Part shown: positions 1 to 11,241 of the stretch, piece by piece
Numbering within the stretch: position 1 is the stretch's first letter
Layout: each line of letters starts with the position of its first letter
Origin: Lantana camara
Lineage: Eukaryota; Streptophyta; Magnoliopsida; Lamiales; Verbenaceae
DNA length: 64,000 nucleotides
Reading direction: 5' to 3'
NCBI GenBank assembly: GCA_037501455.1
Contig: CM074860.1
Coordinates: 36,156,501-36,220,500 of the forward strand
Translations under genes and position numbers: made by a program
The notes under the pieces: model-generated
Seen by the model: the letters and a program-made list of their open reading frames with translations, nothing else
What the model was told of the DNA's origin: nothing
The model's database searches: none

Positions 1-468
1 GTTATTGTTATGTTATTTTTTATATTTAACCACTATCAAATATTCATATACTAATTTAAATAATTAAATACTTGTTATCATATAGTTTAAATAAAAATAT
101 TTTTAAATATATAATTATTTATATTATAATACATATTCCGTTAAAAATTTAAATATGTATTAATTAACTACATATCTCAAGTTTTAGTTATGAGATAAAA
201 ATATAATGTATATCAACTTAAGTATAACTTTTTATGACATACAAAAAAAAGGATGAAAGTTTTACATAACTAAATAATTAGATTTAGTTGGTTGTTGAAT
301 AAAGAACTTTTATGTTATATGAAGTATTCACTTATACATTTGTATTATTTAGCAATCGTAGTTGAATAACTTAATGAAGAATTATTTTACTAATATGAAA
401 TATTTATATTTGAATTTGTAGAATTATATCTAAATATTGAAGAATTATTGTGTTAAATTCTATATAAA
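1..468. repeat. AT-rich DNA with first copy of a ~370-bp tandem repeat
   Basis: No gene is visible. From about 208 the sequence matches units starting at about 4167 and 4529 (shared landmarks ATCAACTTAAGTATAA, TAGCAATCGTAGTTGAATAA, TATATAAACCCCAAGCATG). This copy lacks a stretch present in the others (around TAATATCTGCATTTTGAGG), so it is shorter. Solo LTR A interrupts it at 468/469, and the last five bases ATAAA recur at 4124-4128 as the target-site duplication. Confidence 0.75.
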
Positions 469-1024
469 TGTGACGCCCCGTATTCTCGAAGGGCGTCCTG
501 ATGACATTTACAAGTAAGTCTCTACACTTGTGCGTGTTTAATTTAAGAGTTCTTGAATTATGTGATTTAATGTAAATCCAATTTAATATGTGTTCATTCG
601 AATTATTCTAAGATTAATTGTCAACTTGATTAATTATATGCATATTTAACCCTAACTGTCTAATTTGATTTAATTCAAATTTATTCCATGAAATAATTGT
701 CAAGTTGATTTCAAATTCATCATGTTACTTAACTTGTTTAATTTCGGTTTACTTGAATTCCTTGAGATTAATTGTCAATCATGTGTTTACAAAGTGCCGC
801 TAAATTATACGAAAGGTTTCCAAAATTAAATTGAATTAAACTCTAATTGGTAAATCTCTCTATTTCATTTTAATTTGTAAAATTAATTCGGAGCTTGAAT
901 GTTTATTCGTAACTTTACCGATTTTATTTACGATTATTTGTACGCGATATTTATCTTTGCTACGCGATAAGGATACCCGGTTGTATATAGCTTGTGTACA
1001 AGACACATTTCTCCCAATCCCTTT

Positions 1025-1056
1025 TCTCTCTCTCTCTCTCCTCTCCCACTCTCTCT
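1025..1056. repeat. (TC)n microsatellite in LTR A
   Basis: Imperfect CT/TC run ahead of the GC-rich block. Pyrimidine tracts of this kind are common in plant 5' leaders, so it may mark the LTR promoter and leader. No clear TATA box can be pinned to it. Confidence 0.7.
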
Positions 1057-1059
1057 TTC

Positions 1060-1957
1060 CCGCGGGTACCATGCGCGGCTTCGGTTACGAGCCCATAACT
1101 CGATCATTTCTCGACGGAATTCAACAAACGAATAGTCCATTTCGATTATCTCGGCGAGACCGACGTAAGAGTACCAATTTCACGGCCTAACGACGAACGG
1201 TGGCGGAGTTATGGACGGATTTCAGTAGCAGCGGCGGAGCTGTCAGACCGCCGCCACTTCGCCGGCGTTTCGTGGCGGTTTCCGGCCATCCCCTTGTTAC
1301 ACGCGCCACATGCCCAGATAGAGGACTTCCTGGCGCAGCGGTTGACGTTGGCGGCGCGGCAATCGGAGCAGAGACGGCGCCGCACGCGCCGCCCAAAGCT
1401 CGCGGCGGCGTCGCGAGTTACTGTAGCGGCAGCGGCAGCGGCAGAAACTTTGGCGGCCAACGGGGGCCTTTTCCGGCCATAGTTTGGTCTCGGGCTCTTC
1501 ACGAAAGTTGTTCGGAACGACGAGAACTAGTGACCTGTGATCAGGTGACTCCAGATTCGGTGGTTCGACGGCGGATCGGCGGCGGCAAAGTGGCGGTGCA
1601 ATGGCGGCACTAGCTCCGAGGATTTTTCCGAAAATCTACCTTGGGGGTTTCGAAGAGCTCGTCATGGGTAAGACAACGCCTCTTTCGGATCGCATTTTGG
1701 TTCACCGGTTTGGAAGTAATTTGAGTTTGAAGATTTAGGGTTTTCGTGTTCTTAGATTTCAGATCTAGGACAATCGGCTTGGAATTTCCAGAAATTGATC
1801 GAGGATTCGGAACGGGCACGAAGACTTCATTCAGGACTGATTTTTTGGGATTTTTCCGGCGACTTTTGACGGCGGCCCGGTGGCGGCCCGGCGACTTTCC
1901 GGCGGCTCCGGTGGCGGCACTCCGGCGAATTTTGGACAGAATGTTCGTCTCGTTGTG
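1060..1957 (+). other. GC-rich putative transcribed leader of LTR A, with a 137-codon open frame
   Basis: This block is rich in GGCGG/CCGGCG and contrasts with the AT-rich DNA around it. It holds an open frame at 1200-1613 (137 codons) and overlapping frames on the other strand, as expected when high GC lowers stop frequency. The translation is a simple Arg/Gly/Ala/Pro mix and I recognise no domain. The block ends at a splice-donor-like GTG|GTGAGT (1958). I read it as an untranslated first exon of the LTR transcript; a captured gene fragment is the alternative. Confidence 0.4.
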
Positions 1958-3043
1958 GTGAGTTCAACGCCACTTTCCGTTCGTTAATCGGACACTCGAT
2001 CTATTTATTACGAATTATTTTGCGTAATTGTGATTATTTGAATTAATTGTTTTAAGTGCAAATAAATTGGTTATTGTTGGTTTGTTGATCGAGATGTATT
2101 CCAATCGTATATGAAAACATGTATTGAATGGATTGTGATATGCATGAATGTTTCGATTTACAATTTGAATCCCGATGTGATGAATTTATGATATGTGTTT
2201 AGATATGAAGGGGTGTTAGTGTAATATTTATGAAACTATGAATGTGACTTGAGCTTGTGTACCAAACATTTTGTGAAGTTGTAAAGTATGACTTTAAGTG
2301 AATTAAATGCACTCTTTATTTGTATCAAGCATGCCATCTACGTACAACAACTTTGTATGTTTATATAATCAAGTTGCTCTTACTTATGCACTTTATAACT
2401 CGACATGAACTTGATGCTTAATTCTAACATTATAATTGAACCCTGTGATATTAGATGATTTAATATGCATTTTCTGAATACATTGACTTCCTAAATTGAT
2501 CTTGCATCTTTGGATATGGAATTGCATGATGGTTGCTTGTAAATATGACCTTGTTGAGCATTGATTTGCCTTGAATGACCACGACACCTCATCCAAGCAC
2601 AACATGAACACTTATGCATAACCACGATCATGTTGAGCAACGCCGTGCGTCTTGTTTGGTTCATATAGAGTCTAAGTCTGGGCTTCTGTATGTCTTGTCA
2701 CAGAGTTTGGTGGTGCCGGTGGGCCTGAGGTTTAGAGTGTTTGGCCCTTCACACTCTCAGACTCTACTTTCACGAGGTGAGGTTTAGGATTTTGTATAGT
2801 TATTGACCTATGGCCTTAATGTGCTGTTTTTAATCCCCGCATGCGAGTATATCTTATACTTATGATTTAGTATGTGTTGGATATGATATGGGTATGATCT
2901 TATGGACCACCTTTGGTTTTGGAAAACTATTATGGAGGTATATGTGAGCCTTTTGGAAAAATCGGTTGTGTTATGTTTCTTTAGCGAGTTGGCCATGTTA
3001 TATGGTATCTGTTCTATCCTGTTATATTATGTTATGGATCCTA

Positions 3044-3179
3044 GGAACTGCAGGAATGGGTACCCCCGGGACGGTTAAGGCCGACGGGGCATTTATCCAT
3101 TGCGTTCCGAGGAGCTGCGGGAGTGGGTACCCCCGGGACGGTTAGGGCCGTCGGGGCATTTATCCATTGCGTAGTTCCA
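3044..3179 (+). repeat. Two-copy 67-bp tandem duplication in LTR A
   Basis: Units 3044-3110 and 3111-3179 share GGGTACCCCCGGGACGGTTA and GGGGCATTTATCCATTGCGT, with a few substitutions. Each contains a GGTACC / CCCCCGGG palindromic core. Confidence 0.9.
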
Positions 3180-3312
3180 TTTGAGATATCATTGCGCGAC
3201 TTTAGGGTGATGGAGGAGGCGTGATATCTTGAGCCTTCGGCTAAGGCCGGGGAGGACTCTTGTGGGTTCGCTACCCCTTGAGGTTGAGTCTATTTTAGAC
3301 GGTTTTATTATG

Positions 3313-3341
3313 GATGGTTAGGGTCGCGCAACCCTACCATC
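3313..3341 (+). other. Hairpin SL1 of LTR A (GATGG/CCATC)
   Basis: Arms GATGGT and ACCATC enclose AGGGT/ACCCT with one bulged T and a six-base loop. CACCCGGAGT follows. Equivalent hairpins with compensating arm changes occur in LTRs B, C, G, J and K. Confidence 0.6.
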
Positions 3342-3622
3342 ACCCGGAGTTGAGGTTGGTATGTTATTTCTGTTTTGTTATGATATGAGGAGTTGAGGTT
3401 GGAAGCTCGTACTCGCCGAGCATATGGTATGTTATGTTATGGAATTATGAATCGGGATAGAGTCCTTTTGGAAATGGTTTCTAAACTTATATCTATATTT
3501 ATTTGGGTTGTTTCCAAATGTTTTGGTATGCAACACCTATCCCCGGTTCATGAGTCCATCCTTTTATTCTGTGCTATGCTCTTTATATATATATATTGTG
3601 GGTGTGCGTTAGCCCCCTCACT

Positions 3623-3637
3623 CGGTCAAGTTGACTG
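3623..3637 (+). other. Hairpin SL2 of LTR A, upstream of acceptor-like site
   Basis: CGGTCA pairs with TGACTG (one G-T pair), about 27 bases before the acceptor-like TTGCAG. It is the counterpart of CAGTC/GACTG hairpins in B, C, I, J and K and of TAGTC/GACTA in E and G. Confidence 0.5.
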
Positions 3638-4123
3638 ACCCCTCATTTACACTTTTAGTTGCAGGATTGTTGGCGTTTGCTAGGCGGAAGTGAGTCCTTT
3701 GAGTTGCACTTCGTCGGTCTAGTCTTTCTATTTGCATTTGTCTTTTCATACACTTTATTTATCCTTTGACTTGTAGACTTGAGATTATACTTTACTATTC
3801 GGTAGCCCTGCGTGGCACTCTCATTCGGCCCTTGTGGCACTTGATGATTATTACTTTATGTTGATATTCGGGATTAGGTATCTATGCTAGTTGAACCCGT
3901 CACCTGCTTTGTATGTTTTGTTTTAAATGCTTCCGCTATCTATTGTTGTTGGTTTTAATTGCTTCCGCACTCTGAGTTTTGGTCAAGTTAGATCCGCCTA
4001 GCCTAGTGTGTGAGTTGGTCTCCCGTTCGCTCTGATTCGGATTCGGGCATGGACTTTCATTTCATGTTCCGGGTCTGGGTCATAGTGCGGGGGATGTGGC
4101 ACTTCTCCATTTGGGGTGTTACA

Positions 4124-4476
4124 ATAAACCCCAAGCATGTATATATATATATATATATAGAATACTGTATATCAACTTAAGTATAAGTTTTTATGACATA
4201 TAAAAAAAAAGATGAAAGTTTACATAATTAAATAATTAGATTTACTTGGTAGTTGAATAAAGAACTAATTTTATGTCAATATGAAGTATTCACTTATACA
4301 TTTGTAGAATAATATCTGCATTTTGAGGAACTATTGTATTATTTAGCAATCGTAGTTGAATAACTTAATGAAGAATTATTTTATTCATATGAAACATTCA
4401 TATTTGAATTTGTAGAATTATATCTAAATATTGAAGAATTATTGTGTTAAATTCTATATAAACCCCAAGCATGTAA

Positions 4477-4542
<66 letters not shown>

Positions 4543-4732
4543 CAACTTAAGTATAAGTTTTTATGACATATAAAAAAAAGATGAAAGTTTACATAATTAA
4601 ATCATTAGATTTAGTTGGTAGTTGAATAAAGAACTAATTTTATGTCAATATGAAGTATTCACTTATACATCTGTAGAACAATATCTGCATTTTGAGGAAC
4701 TATTGTATTATTTAGCAATCGTAGTTGAATAA
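4124..4732. repeat. Tandem repeat, end of copy 1, copy 2 and first half of copy 3
   Basis: Copy 2 begins near 4167 and copy 3 near 4529; the landmark ATCAACTTAAG recurs at 4171 and 4541, a 370-bp period. Units end in TATATAAACCCCAAGCATG followed by a TA run. Within a unit a weaker ~105-bp subrepeat can be seen (GAAGAATTATT...TTTGTAGAATTATATCT). Copy 3 is cut by LTR B at 4732 and resumes at 7491. Confidence 0.8.
4478..4540. repeat. (TA)n microsatellite between tandem-repeat copies
   Basis: About 60 bases of nearly pure TA, interrupted by one GT. Confidence 0.95.
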
Positions 4733-5591
4733 TGTAACGCCCCAGTTTTTCTATTCAATCATTATGTGTTAATTTATAAATTTCATGACATTAGATTCTT
4801 AATATTTCCATGAAATTATATGAATTAATTGTTAATGTGAATATTTTCTCATATATGACCCTAATTGCTCAATTATCTTAATATGTGGATTTAATTGCAT
4901 AATATGAATTGGAGTTAATTGATCTTTTTACATGGACTAAAACTTGATTGCATGCATTCATATAATTGAGGGACTTAGTTGCAAAAAGTGATGATTCACA
5001 TGAGTTAGTGGAAGACTTTTGTAAATATCTCATTCATCTCTTCCATTTCATTTCATTGCATCAACAATTCACATACACACACACACTAATACCCGATAGA
5101 AACACCAAGGGAAGAGAAGAGGAAGATTTCATCTCAATTTCAAGCTTGATTCAAGGAAGATAATTGCATAATCGGAAGCATCATCCTCATCTCATCATTT
5201 CATCCATTCCTTCTTCTAGTTCAAGGTAGAATGAGAATTTGTTTGATCTCTTGAACACATGATAATGTAGGGTTTGATGAATATGTGAAGCATTCTTGTA
5301 TATTTATGGTTAGGAGCATGTCTAGGATCATTTTACTTCAAAGCTTGCATGAATTCTTGAAGAATATGAGAAGTTGGTATCATGAGATTATATAAGGTTT
5401 TGTTGATTGATTCTTGATGATTTGATGCATGTTTCCTTGGATTATATGATGTTTAATTGATATATATGATCATATACATGTTATATGTTGGTTTGGAGTG
5501 ATTTAATTGCATTGATTTGGTGTTGGGATGATTTGGGAGCCAACTCCCGAGCCTTGCCCTGTTTTTCCCCTGTTTTTTTGGACAGAACACT

Positions 5592-5704
5592 CCCAAACGC
5601 CCGTGTGGCTTTTCAGTTCATGAACCAAACGCCCGTTTGGCACTGTTACAGGAGGTTTTCACATGCCCGTTTCTGCTTTCAGACCAATTTTCAAACGGGC
5701 GTTT
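5592..5704 (+). repeat. Palindrome array of LTR B (CAAACGCCCGTTTGG type)
   Basis: Four copies of a short imperfect palindrome: CCAAACGCCCGTGTGG, CCAAACGCCCGTTTGG, ACATGCCCGTTT and AAACGGGCGTTT, spaced 35-50 bases apart. Centre CGCCCG (or its complement), arms CAAA/TTTG. It occupies the same place in the LTR as differently armed arrays in I, L, K and others. Confidence 0.75.
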
Positions 5705-6789
5705 CTCCCTCATACGAACTCCAAATGACCTGGTTTTTGAAGCCAAGAAAACCTCTTAAAGTCTAGAACAGCCTCCAATTGGAATCATTTAAATATATTT
5801 TCTAGTTTGAGAGTTATAATCAATATTTTTAGGTGTCATCACTTTCCCGACAAACTGCACTCGTCTAACTTCAAGCGCATGTCATTTTCTCCTCGCTTTG
5901 AACTAGAAAACGAGCCATATATCATCGGAAAGGTCTTTTAGTCTAGTTTCATTCCCAACAAACAAAAGTCAATTCCCGCTTCTAGAATTAAAGATATTCC
6001 AGTTTTCCCTCAGCGTGTGCGTTTCCTTAAATTGTCTATTTTTGCCAAACTTCTCCAAAACCTCTCCTATCGCATTCCTTTCACTCTCTTGGCTCCCATA
6101 TGTGAATTATATGATATATATACTTCATTAATTGATAAATATGCTCCTACTTGACACTTCTTGGTACTTAATTGCTCAAACGTGATTGTGTGACTTCATG
6201 CCTTATATGAATTGAACTTGAAATGATTGAATGATATGAATGCATGATTTCTGGATATTAATTTCACCTATTAGGTGTTAATTGGTTTTCATACATGCTA
6301 AGTGTCACTTGAGTGCTTGTTTTATTTATTTACATGAGCATGACCGTGCATCATACTTGGTCTCACATTGAGTCTCGTCTCACGAGTTTCCACTATTCCC
6401 TTTCTTGTCCAGTTTTTCTCCAGGGCGGAGATCATTGATCGTTTGGGCACATTCTTGTTCCTTGTCTAGTTCCGTCGCTCTTCAGGTGAGGTTTAATTCA
6501 AGATATGTAGAACCCATATAACTCTATGTGATGTTTTAAGCCAAAATGTATCTATATATATGTATAGTTTTCCAAACCATATGTATTTTAAACGGATTTC
6601 ATGATTGAACTGAACGGACTGAATTGATTGATTGATTGTTTTGGGCGAGTAAGCATGTTCACATTTGGGCCCGAGGGTAGTGTATTGAGCCAACCGAGGA
6701 AGCAAGGGCTGACGGGTAACTCTTGCACTATCCTCACAACTTTGGGATGACCCTGAATCCACCAGGAGGTTGGGTGGAGGAAGTAATCC

Positions 6790-6819
6790 CGTACGTGGGA
6801 GTCATGTTCCCGACGTACG
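6790..6819 (+). other. Hairpin in LTR B with CGTACGT/ACGTACG arms
   Basis: CGTACGTGGGA pairs with TTCCC-G-ACGTACG around a GTCATG loop. It lies directly upstream of SL1, and both can form together. Confidence 0.7.
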
Positions 6820-6826
6820 TAGCATG

Positions 6827-6850
6827 GATGGTTAGGGCAAACCCACCATC
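6827..6850 (+). other. Hairpin SL1 of LTR B (GATGG/CCATC)
   Basis: GATGGT/ACCATC outer stem, GGG/CCC inner stem, loop CAAA. Followed by ACCCGGAGT as in LTR A. Confidence 0.6.
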
Positions 6851-7131
6851 ACCCGGAGTAAAGGAGTTCATGAAATTGATACGTGTGCACTATAATTGAA
6901 TTGCATGATCACATGATAATTAAACAAGCATGTAATGTTCACTATGGGTGTAAGGTTGGAGAATTGCCCTCACTCGCCCGGGCCACGGATTGAATTATTA
7001 AATTAATTAGTTGTAATCTCGGGCGAGTTCTACTTTATTATTGAGTTTGTATTGCTTCCTCTTATAAAACCTTACCTGAGGTTATGGCTTGCATGGTAAT
7101 TGCGCTAATATTTATTTATAAACCCCTCACT

Positions 7132-7148
7132 CAGTCTTTCATAGACTG
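7132..7148 (+). other. Hairpin SL2 of LTR B
   Basis: CAGTCT pairs perfectly with AGACTG across a five-base loop, 16 bases upstream of the acceptor-like TTTTCAG. Confidence 0.55.
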
Positions 7149-7490
7149 ACACCTCACATTTTCAGGGTGCAGGGTTCGTGCTAGGCGGGATCGAGTCAGG
7201 TCTTTTATTTTGTGGGTCTAGCACTTGTCGGTCTCATTCCCATGTACAATATTGATGCCTATGTATGATGTAATTGAACTTAAGGATAATGAAGTGAATG
7301 TATATTGTGTTTTCTTTTTGTGAATCGTACATGTTGGTAATATCTGAGGGTTAGTCCCGCCTAGCTAGCTTGTTTCTTTTCTCTTGTCATCCGTTCGCTA
7401 TAGTCTCAGTTCATGTATGGATTTTTCCATTTCGTATGTGGACTGAGCTATAGTGCGGGGGTGTGGCATCTCGGCGTTCCGGGTGCTACA

Positions 7491-7858
7491 AATAACTTAA
7501 TATAAAGAATTATTTTCTTAATATGAAACATTTATATTTGAATTTATAGAATTATATCTATACACTGAGGAATTATTGTGTTTCGCAGCCTTACGTTAGA
7601 TGTTAAATTAAGAAATTTTCTTTTAATATAATGAATTTATATTAAAATTTGTAGAATTAAATCTAAATATTAAGAAATTATTGTGTTATGCAACCGTTAC
7701 ATGTTAAATGAAAAACTTTTCTCTTAATATTAATGATTTATAATGTATATTATAGTCACATATTATATATGTGTACGTATATTATATATAAACATATAAT
7801 ATTAATTATTATTTAATATTTAAGATATAAGATATATATGTCTATATATTATATATAT

Positions 7859-7902
<44 letters not shown>

Positions 7903-8261
7903 CTACATATACACTCACATTGTGTGTGAGTGTATATGTAGATGTGTATATATATATATACATATAAATATATATATATATTATAAATATTTTATATTTA
8001 ATTATACATAATATACGTTTGTATATAATGTTATATGTATTATAAATATTATATATTTATATATAATATACATATGTATATAATATTATATGTATTATAG
8101 ATTATATAATATTATATAATATATATACGATATATATAATATCAATATATTAAATATTATATAATATTATAATAATAAATATATATAATATATAATATGT
8201 ATTTTATACATGTATATATTATATAATAAATATATATATACATATATAAAAAAGAGAGAGC
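7491..8261. repeat. AT-rich low-complexity DNA, remainder of tandem-repeat copy 3
   Basis: After the B target duplication, copy 3 resumes (AATAACTTAATATAAAG) and gives a further ~105-bp subrepeat near 7620-7740. From about 7740 the sequence is TA/TAT-rich, with many overlapping small inverted repeats and no coding potential. Confidence 0.7.
7892..7952. repeat. Perfect 28-bp inverted repeat with a 5-bp spacer
   Basis: Left arm 7892-7919 (core ACATCTACATATACACTC) and right arm 7925-7952 are exact complements. The arms run on into TA repeats on both sides, so the cruciform could extend further. Confidence 0.9.
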
Positions 8262-9176
8262 CTAGGATTGAACCCAGGACCTCCCGAAAAGAAAATGAGC
8301 ATCCAACCAACTTGTATACAATCCGTTAGTGTTTTGTTTCAATGAAATTTTATTTGACTTTTAAATGTACTTAACGGTTCTGTCCAAAATTTAACGGTTG
8401 GGACAAAAAATGTAACAAAATGAAACCAACGGGACTATTTTTGTCTAATTCTAAAAGAATGGGACCAAAATTGAAAACGACACAATCCTATGGGACCAAA
8501 ACTGTAATTTGCTCTATTTTTTATTATTCATTTATTTTTATTCTATATAGGAACGAAAAATCCGTCACTAAATTATAAATATTTTATTAATTTTTTTAAT
8601 CATATGTTTATAGCAACGGATTTTCTGTTGCTAATCTTTTTTATATTTATTTATTTTTATTTTTTTTCCCTTCCTTATAGCAACGAAAAACCCGTTGCGA
8701 AATAGCAAAGGATTTTCCGTTGCTAATATTTTAAATATTTGTTTATTTTTATTTCTTTTTTTCCTTCCATATAGCAACGAAAAATCCGTTGCTAAATTAG
8801 CAACGAATTTTTCGTTGCTAATATTTTTTATATTTATTTATATTTATTTCTTTTTTTTTCTTTCATATAGCAACGGATTTTTCTTTGCAAATATTTATAA
8901 ATATTATATTACTTTTTATTAGGTTTTTATTTTAATAGCAACGAAATTTCCGTCGCTATATATACCAATTTATTTATTTTTTGTATTATTTAATTTTAGC
9001 AACGAAAAATCCGTTGCTATTTTTTTCCATATATAGCAACGGATTTAGCAACGAAAATTCCGTTGCTAAAGCATTTTGCCACGAATTTTTTTTTCGTTGC
9101 TATATCCGTTGCTAAATAGCAACGAATAATTTCCGTTGCGAAATTTTCGTTGCTATCGGGCGTTTTTCTAGTAGTG
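8262..9176. mobile_element. End of a CACTA (En/Spm-like) DNA transposon
   Basis: The right boundary reads inward, on the minus strand, as CACTACTAGAAAAACGCCCG from 9176, the typical terminus of plant CACTA elements. The adjacent ~560 bp is filled with subterminal palindromes of TAGCAACGRAW...CCGTTGCTA, as in this superfamily. The other terminus and the transposase are not seen: they may lie left of the window or be lost. The left limit given here is arbitrary, placed at the end of the TA-rich tract. Confidence 0.75.
8612..9156. repeat. CACTA subterminal palindrome array
   Basis: About eleven copies of a 20-25-bp palindrome with arms TAGCAACG/CGTTGCTA and an A/T-rich centre, for example near 8612, 8678, 8771, 8797, 8868, 8996, 9036, 9078 and 9115. 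T-rich spacers such as TTTATTTATTTTTATTTC separate the left copies. In characterised CACTA elements, arrays like this bind the transposase; that role is inferred here. Confidence 0.8.
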
Positions 9177-9892
9177 TCTGTGATTGCCTACAAGTTGAAA
9201 TTCGACCCATTAGTATCCATCCTTGAGTCAAACAAGTTGACTAAAGTCCTAACCACTCTGATTGGCTTTGAATCTTAAAATCCGTTTTAAGATTCCAAAA
9301 GAGAAAATTGTTCTCTAAAAGGCAAACTTTTCACCTATTGTGAAAATTCTACCTAGGCTTAACAGAAGCAATTGAAAAGTGAAAGGAAATTCTCCAAACA
9401 CTTAAGTGCAATTGTACTCCCTCATAAATATGTTACAAAGTATAACACATTATAGGAACACTTAAGAGCAATTGTACTCTCTTGCGAGCGTGTTACAAGG
9501 TATAACACATCGAAGGAATTGTTCCAAACTTGCATGAAGGAATGCACGTGTAACATGGACTGAAAGTCCTCACTAAGGAGGACCTTGCAGCCACGTACGC
9601 AAACTAAGAAACGGGTTCTTAGTCCACTGATTGCTTGAATTGATTCTATCATCATTTTAGATCCTTTTGCTCAAATGATGCTATTGTAGCATAGTTGTTC
9701 GAATTAGTTGATAACTTAAGAGAGCATACTTATGAAGGACTAAAAGGTAATGATGATTAGTTCTTCTTCTAAACCTAATGAGGTAAAGGCATCTAGGCCA
9801 AAGAAGAAGAAACCCTTAAAACCCGATGGAGGGGTGAGAGAAGGGAAAACCTAAAAGAAAGATCAGACTTTAGCTTCCATAGTGGCAAACTA

Positions 9893-9925
9893 GGGCCTTG
9901 GAAAGGAACTGCAAAGAGTATAAGG
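9893..9925 (+). pseudogene. Copia Gag zinc-knuckle remnant
   Basis: The frame reads G-P-W-K-G-N-C-K-E-Y-K, like the second half of a CCHC knuckle (G-H-W-K-R-N-C). The histidine is replaced and the upstream cysteines are not readable. A lysine-rich stretch (K-A-S-R-P-K-K-K-K-P-L-K-P) precedes it at about 9787. Confidence 0.4.
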
Positions 9926-11241
9926 ATACTACGTTTGTCTCTCATTGTGGTAATTCCGATAGGATCAAAATTCTCTAGTCTTGAGTTAATTTTAGCATAA
10001 GTTGTTATGCAAAACTCAAATTATTGATGTTTTGAACATACAACGAGATAACACAAGATGAAAAAGTTTCGAATAACTTTGGAACGTTATGAATAGGATT
10101 AGCAAGTTAATCATCTTAGGATTATTTTATGAAAATGAACTCAAAGACTTAACTTCCTAAGAATCCTATTTTAAGGGAAACGTTTCCTAAAACTCGTTTA
10201 TATGAAACAAAAGAACGTCCCAAAGTATATATGGATTTCGATCCATATTAGTGATTTTGAATTACTTAATGTAAGCACTAGACAAAATCATTAGTTTAAT
10301 CATTATGAATGCGTGTACTTGCTGAAGTACGAATTTTGGAACTTTTGTAAAGTTAATAGAATTTCAAAATAAGAAGGGTTAGGAACCTTGGTAGTTATAA
10401 GACATAGGCAACTCGATTAGATCGAGATAGCAGATATCTTAGTAACTAACTCCTTAGTCATCTTAGAGATAATAGGATTATCCCTCAGTAAGCTCATTCA
10501 AGAATAACTTGGTATTTTTAAATGAAGGAACATAACCTTATAGGATATGGTTCGTTCCTTGTCAAGACTTACTTACTTACCTTCGTTCTGTCATTATACT
10601 TCAGAAAAACGCAGTTGGGATTTTGAATCTTGCAAATTCCAAATCAGTCCCTTAAAATGCACTGTGAATTGTGGCATTCAAAATTCCCTAATATTTCTTA
10701 TCTTAGAATTTTGGGATTATCTTCTTATATGAAGAGGATAGTGGGAGTCTTCTTAAGTGAAGAAGACAATGGGAGATAAACTTGAAACAAGTTCAAGTTT
10801 ATATGAACAATATATACTGTTACTTTAGCAAATCTTTGGAACAAATATTGTTTGTTCTAAAGAATGTATCTCTCTTGAGTCTTCTTAATTGAAGAAGACA
10901 TTGAGAGATAAGCTTGAAACTAGTTCAAGTTTATGCAGACAGTATAGAATATTGCTCTACGATTCTTTTTAACAAATGTTGTTTGTTTTAAAGAATATAC
11001 CTTTCTTAAGGAATTGTTCCCAAGAGAGAAGAAAGGTAAGCCCAAAGACTTCAAAAGGTTTGAGGATAAAACCCACACCACAAATAGGAAGAAACGAACC
11101 TTTCTGATAAAACTTAGCCAATCTTAAGAGATAGTACATGCGTGAACTCTCCTCCCTCGATGCGTTCAGAACGCATTCCTAGATAGCCTATAAGATAATA
11201 TGGTTTTCTCCATAAGATCTTCTTGAGTGGATGATCCATTT

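Larger units (their letters stand above)
1958..3664 (+). other. Predicted intron inside LTR A
   Basis: Donor-like GTGAGT at 1958 and acceptor-like TTTTAGTTGCAG ending at 3664, followed by GCTAGGCGGA. The same donor/acceptor order recurs in most related LTRs of the window. It is predicted from sequence only; there is no transcript evidence. Confidence 0.4.
469..4123 (+). mobile_element. Solo LTR A (3655 bp), Ty3/gypsy-like
   Basis: The element starts TGTGACGCCCCG and ends GGGGTGTTACA, so the ends are TG...CA and inverted to each other. It is flanked by a perfect 5-bp duplication ATAAA (464-468 and 4124-4128), and the interrupted target can be read intact in the neighbouring repeat copy near 4455-4470. 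There is no primer-binding site, polypurine tract or second LTR, so this is a solo LTR left by LTR-LTR recombination. Internal order: AT-rich 5' part, (TC)n tract, GC-rich block, donor-like GTGAGT at 1958, tandem duplication, two hairpins, acceptor-like TTGCAG at 3664, GCTAGGCGGA, and GTGCGGGGGATGTGGC just before the end. Assignment to Ty3/gypsy rests on relatives in the window and is inference. Confidence 0.9.
5226..7172 (+). other. Predicted intron inside LTR B
   Basis: Donor-like TTCAAG|GTAGAAT at 5226; acceptor-like TTTTCAG (7165) or GTGCAG (7172) before GGTTCGTGCTAGGCGGGA. The donor is weaker than in A, I or K. Based on its position relative to the other LTRs, not on transcripts. Confidence 0.35.
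4733..7490 (+). mobile_element. Solo LTR B (2758 bp)
   Basis: Starts TGTAACGCCCC and ends CCGGGTGCTACA, with a perfect 5-bp duplication AATAA (4728-4732 and 7491-7495). The repeat it interrupts can be rejoined exactly across the insertion. It has no internal region, so it is a solo LTR. Its 5' half resembles L (61000 onward). In order it shows a donor-like CAAG|GTAGAATG at 5226, a palindrome array at 5592-5704, a block shared with I and L (CGAACTCC...TGACCTG then GTCTAGAAC), three hairpins, acceptor-like sites at 7165 and 7172, GCTAGGCGGGA, and GTGCGGGGGTGTGGC near the end. Confidence 0.92.

Noticed and set aside
1200..1613. 137-codon open frame in the GC-rich block of LTR A as a host gene
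   Set aside because: Overlapping frames are open on both strands, composition is simple Arg/Gly/Ala, no domain, and it lies inside a solo LTR.
8695..8922. 75-codon hydrophobic frame
   Set aside because: T-rich CACTA subterminal repeats translate as F/L/I/Y runs; not a membrane protein gene.
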